From: Micromonospora lutea
GTDB lineage: Bacteria; Actinomycetota; Actinomycetes; Mycobacteriales; Micromonosporaceae
DNA length: 64,000 nt
Direction of reading: 5' to 3'
Assembly (NCBI RefSeq): GCF_016863535.1
Contig: NZ_BOPB01000002.1
Location: 372,001-436,000, forward strand
In this document: positions 17,905 to 26,963 of the stretch, one piece after another
How the letters are laid out: every line of letters begins with the position of its first letter
Position numbering within the stretch: the stretch's first letter is position 1
The notes under the pieces: model-generated
What the model was told of the DNA's origin: nothing
Database searches by the model: none
The model's input: the letters and a program-made list of their open reading frames with translations, nothing else
Made by a program: the position numbers and the translations under genes

Positions 17905-19916
17905 ATGAGGAAGAGACTGGCCGGCGTACTGCTGGCCATGGCTGGCCTGCTGGCGACGGCGGGTGCCGGGCCGGCGGTGGCCGCAGCTCCGGTGACGGAT
18001 GCCGCGCCCGAAGTGGTGACGGCGGCAGTCGGTGGCCGGGACCAGGGATTCGTGGTCCGCAGGGGCGACCGGTTGTTCGCCGACGGCAAGCCGTTCCGGT
18101 TCGCCGGGACGAACAACTACTACCTGATGTACAAGTCCCGGACGATGGTCGACGACGTCTTCGCCGACGCGAGGGCCGCCGGGTTCACCGTGCTGCGGCA
18201 CTGGGGATTCCTCGACATCGGCACCCCGGGCGGCTCCGACTCGGTGCACGGCCCCGTCGACGGTGTGTGGTTCCAGCACTGGGAGCGAAGCCCGTCGTCA
18301 ACGACGGTCCGGACGGCCTTGAGCGCCTCGACTACGTGCTGTACGCCGCCCGCCGGGCCGGTGTCCGAGTGGTGATCCCGTTGACCAACAACTGGCGCGA
18401 CTTCGGCGGCATCGACCAGTACGTGCGGTGGCGCGGCGCCGAGCACCACGACGCCTTCTACACCGACCCGGTGATCCGCGGCTGGTACCGCGACTGGGTG
18501 TCGCACCTGCTCAACCGGGTCAACACGCTGACCGGGGTGGCGTACAAGGACGACCCGACCATCATGGCCTGGGAACTGGCCAACGAGCCGCGCTGCAAGG
18601 GCTCCGGGGTCTACCCACCGTCGCCGCAGTGCACCACCGACACCATCACCACCTGGGCCGACGAGATGAGCCGGCACATCAAGTCCGTCGACCGCCGGCA
18701 CCTGGTCGGCGTCGGCGACGAGGGCTTCTTCTGTGACGGCCCCGACGCCGGGCACTGGACGGTCAACTGCGGCGAGGGCGTCGACTCGATCGCGTTGAGC
18801 CGACTGCCCGCGGTCGACGTGCTCGGCTACCACCTGTACCCGGATCACTGGGGCACCGACGCCGACTGGAGCGTGCGCTGGATCGAGCGGCACAACCGGG
18901 AGGCCAGGCGGATCGGCAAGCCGGCCGTGCTGGGCGAGTTCGGCTGGCACGACAAGGCCACCCGCAACCCGGTCTACCAGCGCTGGACCGACACGTTCAT
19001 CCGCACCGGCGGCACCGGCCTGATGCACTGGATCCTCTCCGGTATCCAGGACGACGGCACCCTCTACCCGGACTACGACGGTTACACCGTCTACTGCCCG
19101 AGCCCGGTCTGCACCACCCTGAGCAACGCGGGGGAGACCATCCGGCGCGGCTTCCGGCCCCGCCCACCGGTCGCCGACCACGACACGTCGATCACCGAGG
19201 CCGGCACGCCGGTCACCCTCACCCCGACGAGCAACGACATCGCGTACGCGGCAACCGTCCGGCCGTCCACCATCGACCTGGATCCAGGCGTACGCGGACA
19301 GCAGCGCACGATCTCCGTCACCGGCGGCCGGTTCGCGCTGGGCCGCGACGGATCGGTCGTGTTCACCCCCGCCGAGGGGTTCCAGGGCCGGGCCGTCGCC
19401 TCGTACACCGTTGCGGACAGCGCCGGTCGGCGGTCGAACGTGGCCGAGCTGACCGTCACCGTCAAACCCGCGCCCGGTGCTCCGATCGTGCTGGCCTCGT
19501 GGGAGACCGGCGTGGAGGGCTGGGCGCCCGGCAACTGGCAGTCCGACGCCGGCACCCTGGCGCAGACCGATGCCTTCGCCACCGACGGCGCGTACGGGTT
19601 GCGGGTGACCGCGACCGGCGGCGGGTGGTTCGGGGTGAGCCTGCCCGAGCCGGTGGACCTGTCGACCAAGAGCGTGCTCCGCTATGACATGCGCACCTCG
19701 ACGGGCACCTCCACCTCGATCGCGGTGCAGACCGGTGCCGGGTGGGCCTGGTGCCAGTCGGAGTTCGGCTGGGCCGGCGAGGGCACGAACAACACCGTGA
19801 CGATCGACCTGATGACGCAGATGTCCTGCGACACCTCGGCCCTCGCCGACGTCCGCGGCATCCTGATCTGGTTCGGCCCCGGCGTCCACGACCTGGACCA
19901 CCTCCGCGCCGAGTAG
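17905..19916 (+). pseudogene. GH5 beta-mannanase, secreted, interrupted by a frameshift
   Basis: ATG 17905 (site AGGGGAAG) opens a signal peptide (MRKRLAGVLLAMAGLLATAG...AVAAAP) and the first part of a GH5 barrel (FRFAGTNNYYLMYKS, AGFTVLRHWGFLD). The frame fails at about 18280-18285, after VWFQHW, and stops at 18375. The continuation lies in the -1 frame: GAKPVVNDGPDGLERLDYVLY onward to 19916. Relatives are expected to read HWD before this point, so 1 or 4 bases are missing. The catalytic Glu codons are intact (NEP Glu at 18585, GEFGW Glu at 18936). A cadherin/Ig-like domain and a C-terminal carbohydrate-binding domain (WETGVEGWAPGNW..., possibly CBM27-like) follow. It would cut beta-1,4-mannan outside the cell if restored. 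A sequencing error is possible. Confidence 0.85.
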
Positions 19917-20026
19917 ACCGCGCAGCGGGCTGTGGAGGTGACCGGGTCGGCGCGTGGTCCCCCGACGCGCCGGCCCGGTCACGCCTGCCGGTCCTGCTCG
20001 CACCGCAGGGCCGACATCGGCGGCTG

Positions 20027-20479
20027 TCAGGCGCAGACTTCCTTCTTGATCTTGTCGCCGGCGGGGGTGTCCACCCGGCCCACCGCACACACCACCATGT
20101 TCCAGCCGTAGAGCTGGTCGCTGTAGTACTGCTGACCGAAACCGCGGGTCTTGACCGTCTTGGTGGCTCCTCGGTACGCCCACACCCGGACCTCGTTCTG
20201 CGGGCTCACCCGGTTGCTGATCCGGCCCCAGTTCGTACGGCAGCTCGGGCTCCACCGCAACTCCAGCACCGCCACGACGACCCCGTTGTGCATGATGTCC
20301 GTGACATTCGCGTTCTGGGCGTCTGCGGAGCATCCGGTGCTGGCCGGATCGGTGCCGTCGCAGCTGGTGCCGCTGCACGTGGCGGCGTTTGCAGGGGTGG
20401 CGACCAGGAGGCTGCTGGCGACGAGGACGCCCGCAGCGGCGGTCGACATCAGACGTTGAAGGGCGCGGGGGATGGTCAT
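20027..20479 (-). CDS. Secreted DUF2690 protein
   Basis: 150 residues from ATG 20479, with GGAGGA five bases upstream. The signal peptide ends near ATPANA-ATCSG. The mature part has CSGTSCDGTDPASTGC, then VVVAVLELRWSPSCRTNWGRI, the pattern of DUF2690. Six Cys residues suggest disulfides outside the cell. Function is unknown. It is transcribed divergently from an HTH-TM-DUF2690 gene that carries the same extracytoplasmic domain, and a third relative lies at 53723-54283. Confidence 0.8.
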   Translation of the reverse strand: MTIPRALQRLMSTAAAGVLVASSLLVATPANAATCSGTSCDGTDPASTGCSADAQNANVTDIMHNGVVVAVLELRWSPSCRTNWGRISNRVSPQNEVRVWAYRGATKTVKTRGFGQQYYSDQLYGWNMVVCAVGRVDTPAGDKIKKEVCA

Positions 20480-20615
20480 GGTTCCTCCGATTGGTGGGCT
20501 GCCGAGGTCTGCAGGACCGGCCACTCATCTCTACCGTCCGTCGACCCTGATCTCTACGCTGTGTCGCGTCAGACAATGAATCCCGGTTCTGGTCAATCAA
20601 TTCGAGGAGCGGCTC

Positions 20616-21680
20616 ATGGCCCGGGCGGAACGTCCCCTGGACCCCACCGCTGATCCCCTCCAGGCGTTCGCGGTCGAGCTACGCAGGCTGCGCGACGCGG
20701 GTGGACGCCCCACCTATGAGGCGCTGGCCCGCAGGGCACACCGGTCGGCAAGTTCGTTGTCCGAGGCTGCGGGCGGGCGGAAGCTGCCAACCCTGGACAC
20801 CACCCTGGCGTACGTCCGAGCGCTCGGCGGTGACGAGGCCGAGTGGACCGAACGGTGGCGGAGAACCGTCGCCGTGACGACCGCCGCGACGACTGCCGCC
20901 GCGACGGCGACGGCCGGGACAACTGCCGAGGCGACGACAGCGACGGCCGGGACAACTACCGCCGCGACGGCGACGGGCGGGGCGACGACGACCGCCGGCG
21001 CGGTGACGCCTGGCGCCATGGCGAGCCGACCGGTTGACGATGCTCCGGTGAGGGCGCATCGGGCCGATACCGGGCTGCCGGAGAGCGACGCGGGCGCACC
21101 GCAGCGACACGGCCGGCGTACGAAGGCCGCGCTGGCGCTGGCCGCCGTGATGGCGGCGGGGTTCGCGATCCTGCCCTGGCTGGCTGGGGGATTTCGCTCG
21201 GGTGACGGACCGACGGCGACGGCACCATCGGCGTCACCGACGGAGGGACCGGAACCCGCTGTGGGTGCCGGAGAGTTGCGTGACGGTGCCGATCCGAAGG
21301 ACACCGGCTGCGCCACCGATCCTGCGGTGACCACCGTCGACAGTGCCGCCGTGCTGGTCGATGAGCGGGTGATCGGAATGGTCGAGCTACGCTACGCGCC
21401 ATCCTGCGGAGCGAGTTGGCCGCGGTTCATGCCGGTGCCCGCAGCCGTGGAGGTGCCTCGGCCCGCCCGGATCCAGCTCACCGTGGTCGACGGCGACGAC
21501 GCCGGCCGGAAGGCCGACTTCGCGATGGACTACGCCGGCATCTCCACCTTCGGCAACTTGCTGACCAGTACGCGTACCTGTGTCTGGGCCCAGGTGCAGC
21601 TCTCCGGCCGGGGCTGGGCCTCGCCCCTGGCCCGGACCGGATGCTGGCGGGGTGCCACCCAGGTGAGACCGATCCCCTGA
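20616..21680 (+). CDS. XRE-type HTH, transmembrane, DUF2690 protein
   Basis: 354 residues. An HTH near residues 13-65 (FAVELRRLRDAGGRPTYEAL) resembles the XRE/KorB-like domain of many actinobacterial regulators. Residues about 88-140 form a Thr/Ala-rich low-complexity linker. One membrane helix (AALALAAVMAAGFAILPWLAG) follows at about 172-192, and the extracytoplasmic end carries DUF2690 features (DTGCATDP, GMVELRYAPSCGASWPRF). The layout is that of a one-component transmembrane regulator: DNA-binding inside, sensing outside. Its divergent neighbour is a secreted DUF2690 protein, a plausible partner. Signal and targets are unknown. Confidence 0.8.
   Translation: MARAERPLDPTADPLQAFAVELRRLRDAGGRPTYEALARRAHRSASSLSEAAGGRKLPTLDTTLAYVRALGGDEAEWTERWRRTVAVTTAATTAAATATAGTTAEATTATAGTTTAATATGGATTTAGAVTPGAMASRPVDDAPVRAHRADTGLPESDAGAPQRHGRRTKAALALAAVMAAGFAILPWLAGGFRSGDGPTATAPSASPTEGPEPAVGAGELRDGADPKDTGCATDPAVTTVDSAAVLVDERVIGMVELRYAPSCGASWPRFMPVPAAVEVPRPARIQLTVVDGDDAGRKADFAMDYAGISTFGNLLTSTRTCVWAQVQLSGRGWASPLARTGCWRGATQVRPIP
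20879..21005. repeat. Low-complexity GACGGCC/ACAACT repeat coding a Thr/Ala linker
   Basis: Imperfect repeats such as CGACGGCCGGGACAACT (about 20908 and 20939, spaced 31 bases) encode the Thr/Ala-rich linker between the HTH and the membrane helix of the DUF2690 receptor-like protein. Repeat number may vary, changing linker length. Confidence 0.6.
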
Positions 21681-21749
21681 CCGCTCACCGGCGTCACTCC
21701 GGCGCTCGCGTGGTGCCGATCACTGACCCGAAAGGGTCTCGCTCCTAGT

Positions 21750-21779
21750 TGAAGAATTTCGCAAGTGCTAAACTCTTCA
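21750..21779. promoter_or_regulatory. Candidate ArsR operator
   Basis: The inverted repeat TGAAGAATTT (21750-21759) and AAACTCTTCA (21770-21779), with a 10-base spacer, matches at nine of ten positions. It lies about 45 bases before the ArsR start in an otherwise GC-rich region, the usual place for an autoregulatory ArsR site. Confidence 0.55.
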
Positions 21780-21823
21780 GTGTGTTGCCGGGGCGGTGGC
21801 ACGTTGACGTGGAGGAGTGAGGC

Positions 21824-22159
21824 GTGTCCGTGCCGCTGTACCAGGCGAAGGCGGAGCTGTTCCGCACCCTCGGGCACCCGGTCCGGATCCGGGTGCTGGA
21901 GCTGCTCCAGGACGGCCCCAAGCCGGTGCGTGACCTGCTGGCCGCCATCGACGTCGAGGCGTCGAACCTCTCCCAGCAGCTCGCCGTGCTGCGCCGGGCC
22001 GGCATGGTCACCTCGTACCGGGACGGTGCCCTGGTGATGTACGCGCTCAGCACCCCCGACGTGGCCGACCTGCTGGCCGCCGGCCGGCGGATCCTCGGCG
22101 CGGTGCTCACCGACCGGGACGCCCTGCTCGACGAGTTGCGCGCCGGACCGGACCGATGA
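21824..22159 (+). CDS. ArsR-family winged-helix regulator
   Basis: 111 residues from GTG 21824, with GGAGGAG seven bases upstream. The ArsR fold is clear: LFRTLGHPVRIRVLELLQDGPKPVRDLLAAIDVEASNLSQQLAVLRRAGMV, then a wing, SYRDGALVMYAL. It has no cysteine and one histidine, so the classical metal sites (such as ELCVC) are absent and it is unlikely to be a metal sensor of the SmtB/ArsR type. It overlaps the SulP transporter gene by ATGA and probably regulates it through the palindrome at 21750-21779. The inducer is unknown. Confidence 0.88.
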   Translation: MSVPLYQAKAELFRTLGHPVRIRVLELLQDGPKPVRDLLAAIDVEASNLSQQLAVLRRAGMVTSYRDGALVMYALSTPDVADLLAAGRRILGAVLTDRDALLDELRAGPDR

Positions 22160-23874
22160 CGGCCACCGACACCCGGCCGACCAGCCCGCCCCTCTCCGCC
22201 GCCTGGCGTCGGCTCCGTGACCTGCTACCGGGTCGCGCCGACTGGCAGGCGGTACGCCGTTCACCCCGCCGCGACCTGGTCGCCGGGCTCACCGTGGCCG
22301 TGGTCGCGCTGCCGCTGGCGCTCGCCTTCGGGGTCACCTCCGGGCTCGGTGCGGAGGCCGGGCTGATCACCGCCGTGGTCGCCGGTGCGGTCGCGGCCGT
22401 CTTCGGCGGCTCGAACCTCCAGGTCTCCGGCCCGACCGGCGCGATGACCGTGGTGCTGGTGCCGGTCGTCGCGCAGTTCGGGGCGGCCGGGGTGCTCATG
22501 GTCGGCGCGCTGGCCGGGCTGATCCTGATCGCCCTGGCGCTGGCCCGACTCGGCCGCTACGTCCGCTACCTGCCGGTGCCGGTGATCGAGGGCTTCACCG
22601 CCGGCATCGCCGTGGTCATCGCCCTGCAACAGGTGCCCGCCGCGCTCGGGGTCACCGACGCTCAGGGCGAGAAGGTGTGGGCGGTGGCGGCCGACGCGGT
22701 CGCCCGTTTCGTCGTACACCCCCGGCCGGCCGCCGTCGCGGTGGCCCTCGGCGTCGCGGCGGTGATGCTGCTCGGCGCCCGGTGGCGTCCCGGGCTGCCC
22801 TTCTCGCTGCTGGCGGTGGCCGCCGTCACGCTGTTCGCCGAGTTCGTGCCGGTCGACCTGGTCCGGATCGGCGCGCTGCCGCAGGGGCTGCCCGCGCCGT
22901 CGCTCGATTTCCTCGACCTCGGGGCGGTGGGGGTGCTGCTGCCCGCCGCGCTCGCGGTGGCGGCGCTGGCCGCGCTGGAGAGCCTGCTCTCGGCCACCGT
23001 CGCCGACGGGATGACCGTCGGCCAACGGCACGACCCGGACCGGGAACTCTTCGGTCAGGGCCTGGCCAACCTGGCCTCCCCGCTCTTCGGCGGCATCCCG
23101 GCCACCGCCGCCATCGCCCGTACCGCCGTCAACGTGCGGGCCGGAGCGACCTCGAAACTGGCGGCGCTGACCCACGCGGTGGCGCTGGCCGTCATCGTGC
23201 TGACCGCCGCCCCGCTGGTCGGCCGGATCCCGCTCGCCGCCCTGGCCGGCGTCCTGCTGGCCACCACCGTACGCATGGTCGAGGCGGCGTCGCTGCGGGC
23301 ACTGGCCCGATCCACCCGGGGCGACGCGCTCGTGCTGGTGCTGACCTTCGCCGTCACCGTGATCTGGGACCTGGTCACCGCGGTGGCCGTCGGCGTCGCG
23401 GTGGCGATCGTCGTGGCGCTGCGCGCCATCGCCCGCAGCGCCAAACTCGAACAGGTGCCGCTCGACTCCAGCGAGCACACCGCCGAGGAGCAGGCCCTGC
23501 TGGCCGAGCACATCGTGGCCTACCGGCTCGACGGGCCGCTCTTCTTCGCCGCCGCGCACACCTTCCTGCTCCGGCTCTCCGACGTCGCCGATGTGCGGGT
23601 GGTCATCCTGCGGATGTCCCGGGTCTCCACCATCGACGCCACCGGTGCCCACGTCCTCGGCGACGCCATCCGCCGGCTCCAGGGACGCGGGATCACCGTG
23701 CTGCTCTCCGGCATCATGCCCGGCCACGACCAGGTGCTCGACGCCCTCGGCGTGGCCGACCAACTCCGTCGCGACGGGCTGATCTTCCCCGACACCCCGG
23801 CCGCCATCGCGTACGCCCGGGGCGTCGCGCTGCCCGCGACGGGCGATCGCATCGCGGCGGCCAACCGCTCCTGA
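22156..23874 (+). CDS. SulP-family anion transporter with STAS domain
   Basis: 572 residues. After a short cytoplasmic N-terminus come about 11-12 hydrophobic segments of the SulP core (LVAGLTVAVVALPLALAFGVTSGLGAEAGLITAVVAGAVAAVFGGSNLQVSGPTGAM is the first conserved stretch, shown in parts here: LPLALAFGV, QVSGPTGAM). The C-terminus is a STAS domain (VVILRMSRVSTIDATGAHVL). SulP proteins import sulfate or bicarbonate; the ion cannot be told here. No carbonic anhydrase domain is fused. It is translationally coupled to the upstream ArsR gene. Confidence 0.9.
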   Translation: MTATDTRPTSPPLSAAWRRLRDLLPGRADWQAVRRSPRRDLVAGLTVAVVALPLALAFGVTSGLGAEAGLITAVVAGAVAAVFGGSNLQVSGPTGAMTVVLVPVVAQFGAAGVLMVGALAGLILIALALARLGRYVRYLPVPVIEGFTAGIAVVIALQQVPAALGVTDAQGEKVWAVAADAVARFVVHPRPAAVAVALGVAAVMLLGARWRPGLPFSLLAVAAVTLFAEFVPVDLVRIGALPQGLPAPSLDFLDLGAVGVLLPAALAVAALAALESLLSATVADGMTVGQRHDPDRELFGQGLANLASPLFGGIPATAAIARTAVNVRAGATSKLAALTHAVALAVIVLTAAPLVGRIPLAALAGVLLATTVRMVEAASLRALARSTRGDALVLVLTFAVTVIWDLVTAVAVGVAVAIVVALRAIARSAKLEQVPLDSSEHTAEEQALLAEHIVAYRLDGPLFFAAAHTFLLRLSDVADVRVVILRMSRVSTIDATGAHVLGDAIRRLQGRGITVLLSGIMPGHDQVLDALGVADQLRRDGLIFPDTPAAIAYARGVALPATGDRIAAANRS

Positions 23875-23899
23875 CCCGCCGCCGTGTGGACGGTGGTCA

Positions 23900-23930
23900 T
23901 ACAATGCGAGGCGATGTTGAACGTGTTCAA
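23900..23930 (+). promoter_or_regulatory. -10 box and palindromic operator before the epimerase gene
   Basis: TACAAT at 23900-23905 is a good -10 element. The palindrome TTGAACGTGTTCAA (23917-23930, 6-2-6) follows directly downstream, where a bound repressor would block transcription. The style is that of TetR-type operators. No regulator gene is adjacent, so the cognate protein is unknown. Confidence 0.5.
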
Positions 23931-23957
23931 GAGCGGTCGCCACGCGGAGGAGGAGCT

Positions 23958-24896
23958 GTGAAGGTCGTCATTCCCGGCGGGACCGGGCAGGTCGGCACCA
24001 TCCTGACCCGGGCGTTGACCGCCGAGGGCCACGACGTCGTGGTGCTGACGCGCGCACCGAGGGGCGAGCGTCAGGTCCACTGGGACGGCGCCACGCTCGG
24101 CGACTGGGCCACCCAGATCGACGGCAGCGACGTGGTCATCAACCTGGCGGGGCGCAGTGTGAGCTGTCGGTACACCGCGCAGAACCTCGAAGCCATGATG
24201 AGCTCCCGGGTCGATTCGGCGCGGGTCGTCGGCGAGGCCATCGCCGAGGCGGCCAGGCCGCCCGGGCTGTGGTTGCAGATGAGCACCGCGACCATCTACG
24301 CACACCGCTTCGACGCGGCCAACGACGAGCACAGCGGCGTGATCGGCGGTGGCGAACCCGGTGTACCCGGATACTGGGCGTACAGCGTCAAGATCGCGCG
24401 CAACTGGGAGGCCGCGCAGGAACAGGCGGTGACCCCGGGAACGCGGAAGATCGCGCTGCGGTCGGCCATGGTGATGAGCCCCGACCGTGGTGGCGTGTTC
24501 GACGTGCTGAGCTGGCTCGCGCGGCTCGGGCTCGGCGGACCGGTCGCGGGCGGTGGGCAGTACGTCTCGTGGATCCACGACCGGGACTTCGTCCGCGCCA
24601 TCCGGTTCCTGATCGAAGGAGACGACCTCACCGGCGCGGTGAACCTGGCCGCACCCGGTGCGTTGCCGCAGCGGGAACTCATGCGAGAGCTGCGCGCGGC
24701 CTGGCGGATGCCGATCGGCCTGCCGGCCACCCGATGGATGGCCGAGATCGGCGCCTACGCGCTGCGGTCGGACACCGAACTGCTCTTGAAAAGCCGGCGG
24801 GTCGCCCCGGGACGGCTCACCGATGCCGGCTTCACCTTCGACCACCCGCAGTGGCGGACCGCAGCCGCGGACCTGGCGTCCCGCCGCCGAGGCTGA
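23958..24896 (+). CDS. TIGR01777-type NAD-dependent epimerase/dehydratase-like protein
   Basis: 312 residues from GTG 23958, with AGGAGGAGCT upstream. An extended SDR fold starts KVVIPGGTGQVGTILTRAL (Rossmann Gly motif near residue 8). It continues with VVINLAGRSVSCRYT, LWLQMSTATIYAHR and a YWAYSVKIARNWE segment in place of the usual YxxxK. The C-terminal DUF1731-like end reads LKSRRVAPGRLTDAGFTFDHPQW. Members are annotated as sugar-nucleotide epimerases, but the substrate is not known. A palindrome at 23917-23930 suggests control by a repressor. Confidence 0.85.
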   Translation: MKVVIPGGTGQVGTILTRALTAEGHDVVVLTRAPRGERQVHWDGATLGDWATQIDGSDVVINLAGRSVSCRYTAQNLEAMMSSRVDSARVVGEAIAEAARPPGLWLQMSTATIYAHRFDAANDEHSGVIGGGEPGVPGYWAYSVKIARNWEAAQEQAVTPGTRKIALRSAMVMSPDRGGVFDVLSWLARLGLGGPVAGGGQYVSWIHDRDFVRAIRFLIEGDDLTGAVNLAAPGALPQRELMRELRAAWRMPIGLPATRWMAEIGAYALRSDTELLLKSRRVAPGRLTDAGFTFDHPQWRTAAADLASRRRG

Positions 24897-24994
24897 TCGC
24901 GGTCCGAGACGTTCAGGTGCACTGATGTTATGCGGAGGAAAGGCGGGGAACCTCTCCGAAACTGACTACTCGGACCGTCGGGGGGCGTCTGAGC

Positions 24995-25807
24995 ATGGGA
25001 AGACTCAAGGACAAGGTCGTGCTGATCACCGGTGCATCGTCGGGATTCGGCCGGGCGAGCGCGGTGCGTTTCGCGCGCGAGGGTGCCAAGATCGTCGTTG
25101 CTGACCTCACCGAACAGGCACTGTCCGGCGGCTTCGAAGAGAATCTCGAAGAGCCGACGGCGCAGGTGATCGCCGCCAATGGCGGAGAGGCCACGTTCGT
25201 CACGTGTGATGTCACGAAGGCCGACGCCGTCGAGCGAGCCGTGCAAACCGCCGTCGACACCTACGGCCGGCTGGACGTCATGTTCAACAACGCGGGTATC
25301 TACCGTGGTGGGAAACTCATGGACGAGTTCACCGAAACGGACCTGCAAGCCTGCTTCGACGTCAACGTCAAGGGCACCTTCTTCGGTACGCAGTCCGCGG
25401 TGCGTCAGTTCCGCCGCCAGGGAAGGGCAAGCAACGGGATGGCGGGGACGATCGTGAACCTGGTCTCCACCGCCGGCCTCCAAGGGCACCCGAAGCAGTC
25501 GGTCTACAACATCTCCAAGGGCGCGCAGGCCAACCTCACCCGCTGCGCGGCGATCGAGTACGGCCATGAAGGCATCCGGGTCAACGGCATCTGCCCGACG
25601 TACGCGAAGACCGCGCTGACCCGGGAACTCTTCGACAACATGGAGTTCATGCAGACCTTCGCCGAGAGTGTGCCGCTCAAGCGGTGGGGCGAAGTCGACG
25701 ACATCGCGGAACTGGCGCTCTACCTCGCCAGCGACGAGTCAAGCTACGTACACGGTGCCCTGATCAGGATCGACGGCGGCGAAACGCTGTCCCGCTACTC
25801 GGTCTAG
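24995..25807 (+). CDS. Short-chain dehydrogenase/reductase
   Basis: 270 residues. Classical SDR motifs are present: TGASSGFGRAS (NAD(P) binding, residues 12-22), an Asp in VVADLTEQ, NNAGIY, the catalytic Ser in NLVSTAG and YNISKG (Tyr-x-x-x-Lys). It ends with GALIRIDGGETLS. A 21-residue insertion-like stretch (SGGFEENLEEPTAQVI region) after beta-2 is unusual but seen in some actinobacterial SDRs. The substrate is unknown. The gene is alone, with a weak hairpin (25815-25835) just after the stop. Confidence 0.88.
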   Translation: MGRLKDKVVLITGASSGFGRASAVRFAREGAKIVVADLTEQALSGGFEENLEEPTAQVIAANGGEATFVTCDVTKADAVERAVQTAVDTYGRLDVMFNNAGIYRGGKLMDEFTETDLQACFDVNVKGTFFGTQSAVRQFRRQGRASNGMAGTIVNLVSTAGLQGHPKQSVYNISKGAQANLTRCAAIEYGHEGIRVNGICPTYAKTALTRELFDNMEFMQTFAESVPLKRWGEVDDIAELALYLASDESSYVHGALIRIDGGETLSRYSV

Positions 25808-25973
25808 TCCGGTTGCCGGCACCATCGATGCCGGCGTGAACCCTGCACCCGGGACTTGTCCGCCCATCTGTGGCACGACCGGGCACGATCGCCGGCCCGC
25901 GCTCCGCCGACGGCTCGATTCCCGCCTCGGACTTCAACGGCGTCGGCGTCCGGTTCCCCGGCTGACGGAGAAG

Positions 25974-26840
25974 CTAGGCGCGGCGACGCAGGTCCCGTAC
26001 CTCAGGATCTTGTTGGAAGCCGGCCGATCGGTAGGTGGCGACGGCGCCGGCGTTGGCACTCTCGGTGCACACGATCGCGCTCGACGAGCCCATTTCCCGG
26101 AGGGCGACCGCCGCAGCGATGGTGATCGCCCTGCCGTACCCGTGGCCGCGATGCGCGCGGTGTACGCCCATCGGTTCCAGCAGTCCGGGCTTGCCCGGAC
26201 CGGCAGACCACACCGTCGCGGCTGCTACCGCGGTGCCCTGGTCGTCGTAGGCGACCAGGCACCGGGCGTCGGCGTACGTCGGTCCGGCGGCCATCGCGTG
26301 CCAGCGTTCGTCGCTGAACGTCGACTTGTCGAACGACGCCCGCTGGACGGCGGAACGCACCTGCGCCCCCTCCGGGCCGGTCACCTCGACCCGCACACCG
26401 CAGCCCGCCAACGGCTCGGCGAGGTCGCGCCGCAGCGGTGTCCAGGGCTGGTCGAGTTCCCACCCGCCGTCGAGAAGCAGTCCTCGGAACAGGGTGCCAG
26501 ACCGTGCTTCGAGGTAGGCGTTCCCCTGCGGCAGGACGCCTACCTCCGGCCGGGTCACGTCAGCGGCCATCCGGTGGGCGAGTTCCCCGTCGGGTTCGGC
26601 GTCTGGCGCGATTGCCAGTCGCAGCAACCCGGGACCGTCGACCAGCCCGACAGCGAGAATCCGTCCGTCCCGGCGCCAGGTCCGAACCGCCTCGGCCGTC
26701 GCCTCCGCGCCGAACCGCCAGTACCAGCCCAGGTCCCCCGGATGCAGCTGCAACGGCGCCCCGTCGTACTGCCACTCCCGCAGCGCGCGCACCGCCTCGC
26801 CCAATCCGTCGACTCCTGGCCTGCTCAACACGACTGCCAC
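25974..26840 (-). CDS. GNAT-family acetyltransferase, two-domain
   Basis: About 289 residues from GTG 26840 (VAVVLSRPGVDGLGEAV). A longer reading to 26978 runs into the inverted repeat and is not favoured, though the start is uncertain. The C-terminal domain has the acetyl-CoA pyrophosphate-binding signature GVHRAHRGHGYGRAITIAAA and ends SANAGAVATYRSAGFQ. The N-terminal half looks like a second, degenerate GNAT fold (WYWRFG...RTWRRDGRILAVG). The substrate is unknown. Confidence 0.78.
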   Translation of the reverse strand: MAVVLSRPGVDGLGEAVRALREWQYDGAPLQLHPGDLGWYWRFGAEATAEAVRTWRRDGRILAVGLVDGPGLLRLAIAPDAEPDGELAHRMAADVTRPEVGVLPQGNAYLEARSGTLFRGLLLDGGWELDQPWTPLRRDLAEPLAGCGVRVEVTGPEGAQVRSAVQRASFDKSTFSDERWHAMAAGPTYADARCLVAYDDQGTAVAAATVWSAGPGKPGLLEPMGVHRAHRGHGYGRAITIAAAVALREMGSSSAIVCTESANAGAVATYRSAGFQQDPEVRDLRRRA

Positions 26841-26963
26841 ACCTTGATCGAAGCCCGCCGCGACGTCAGGCGGCAAGGGATTTTGACTACGCCTCGGTCC
26901 GTGCGGCTCGCTCGACGCCGGCCTGTTCACCTTCGCTGAGGACGCCGTCGTCGTCCTGTGATC

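Noticed and set aside
18275..18290. Programmed -1 frameshift in the mannanase
   Set aside because: No X-XXY-YYZ slippery heptamer is present and secreted mannanases are not known to use one; mutation or sequencing error is more likely.
18120..20600. 826-residue minus-strand frame across the mannanase
   Set aside because: The mannanase strand carries clear GH5 motifs in two frames; the antisense product has no recognisable domain.
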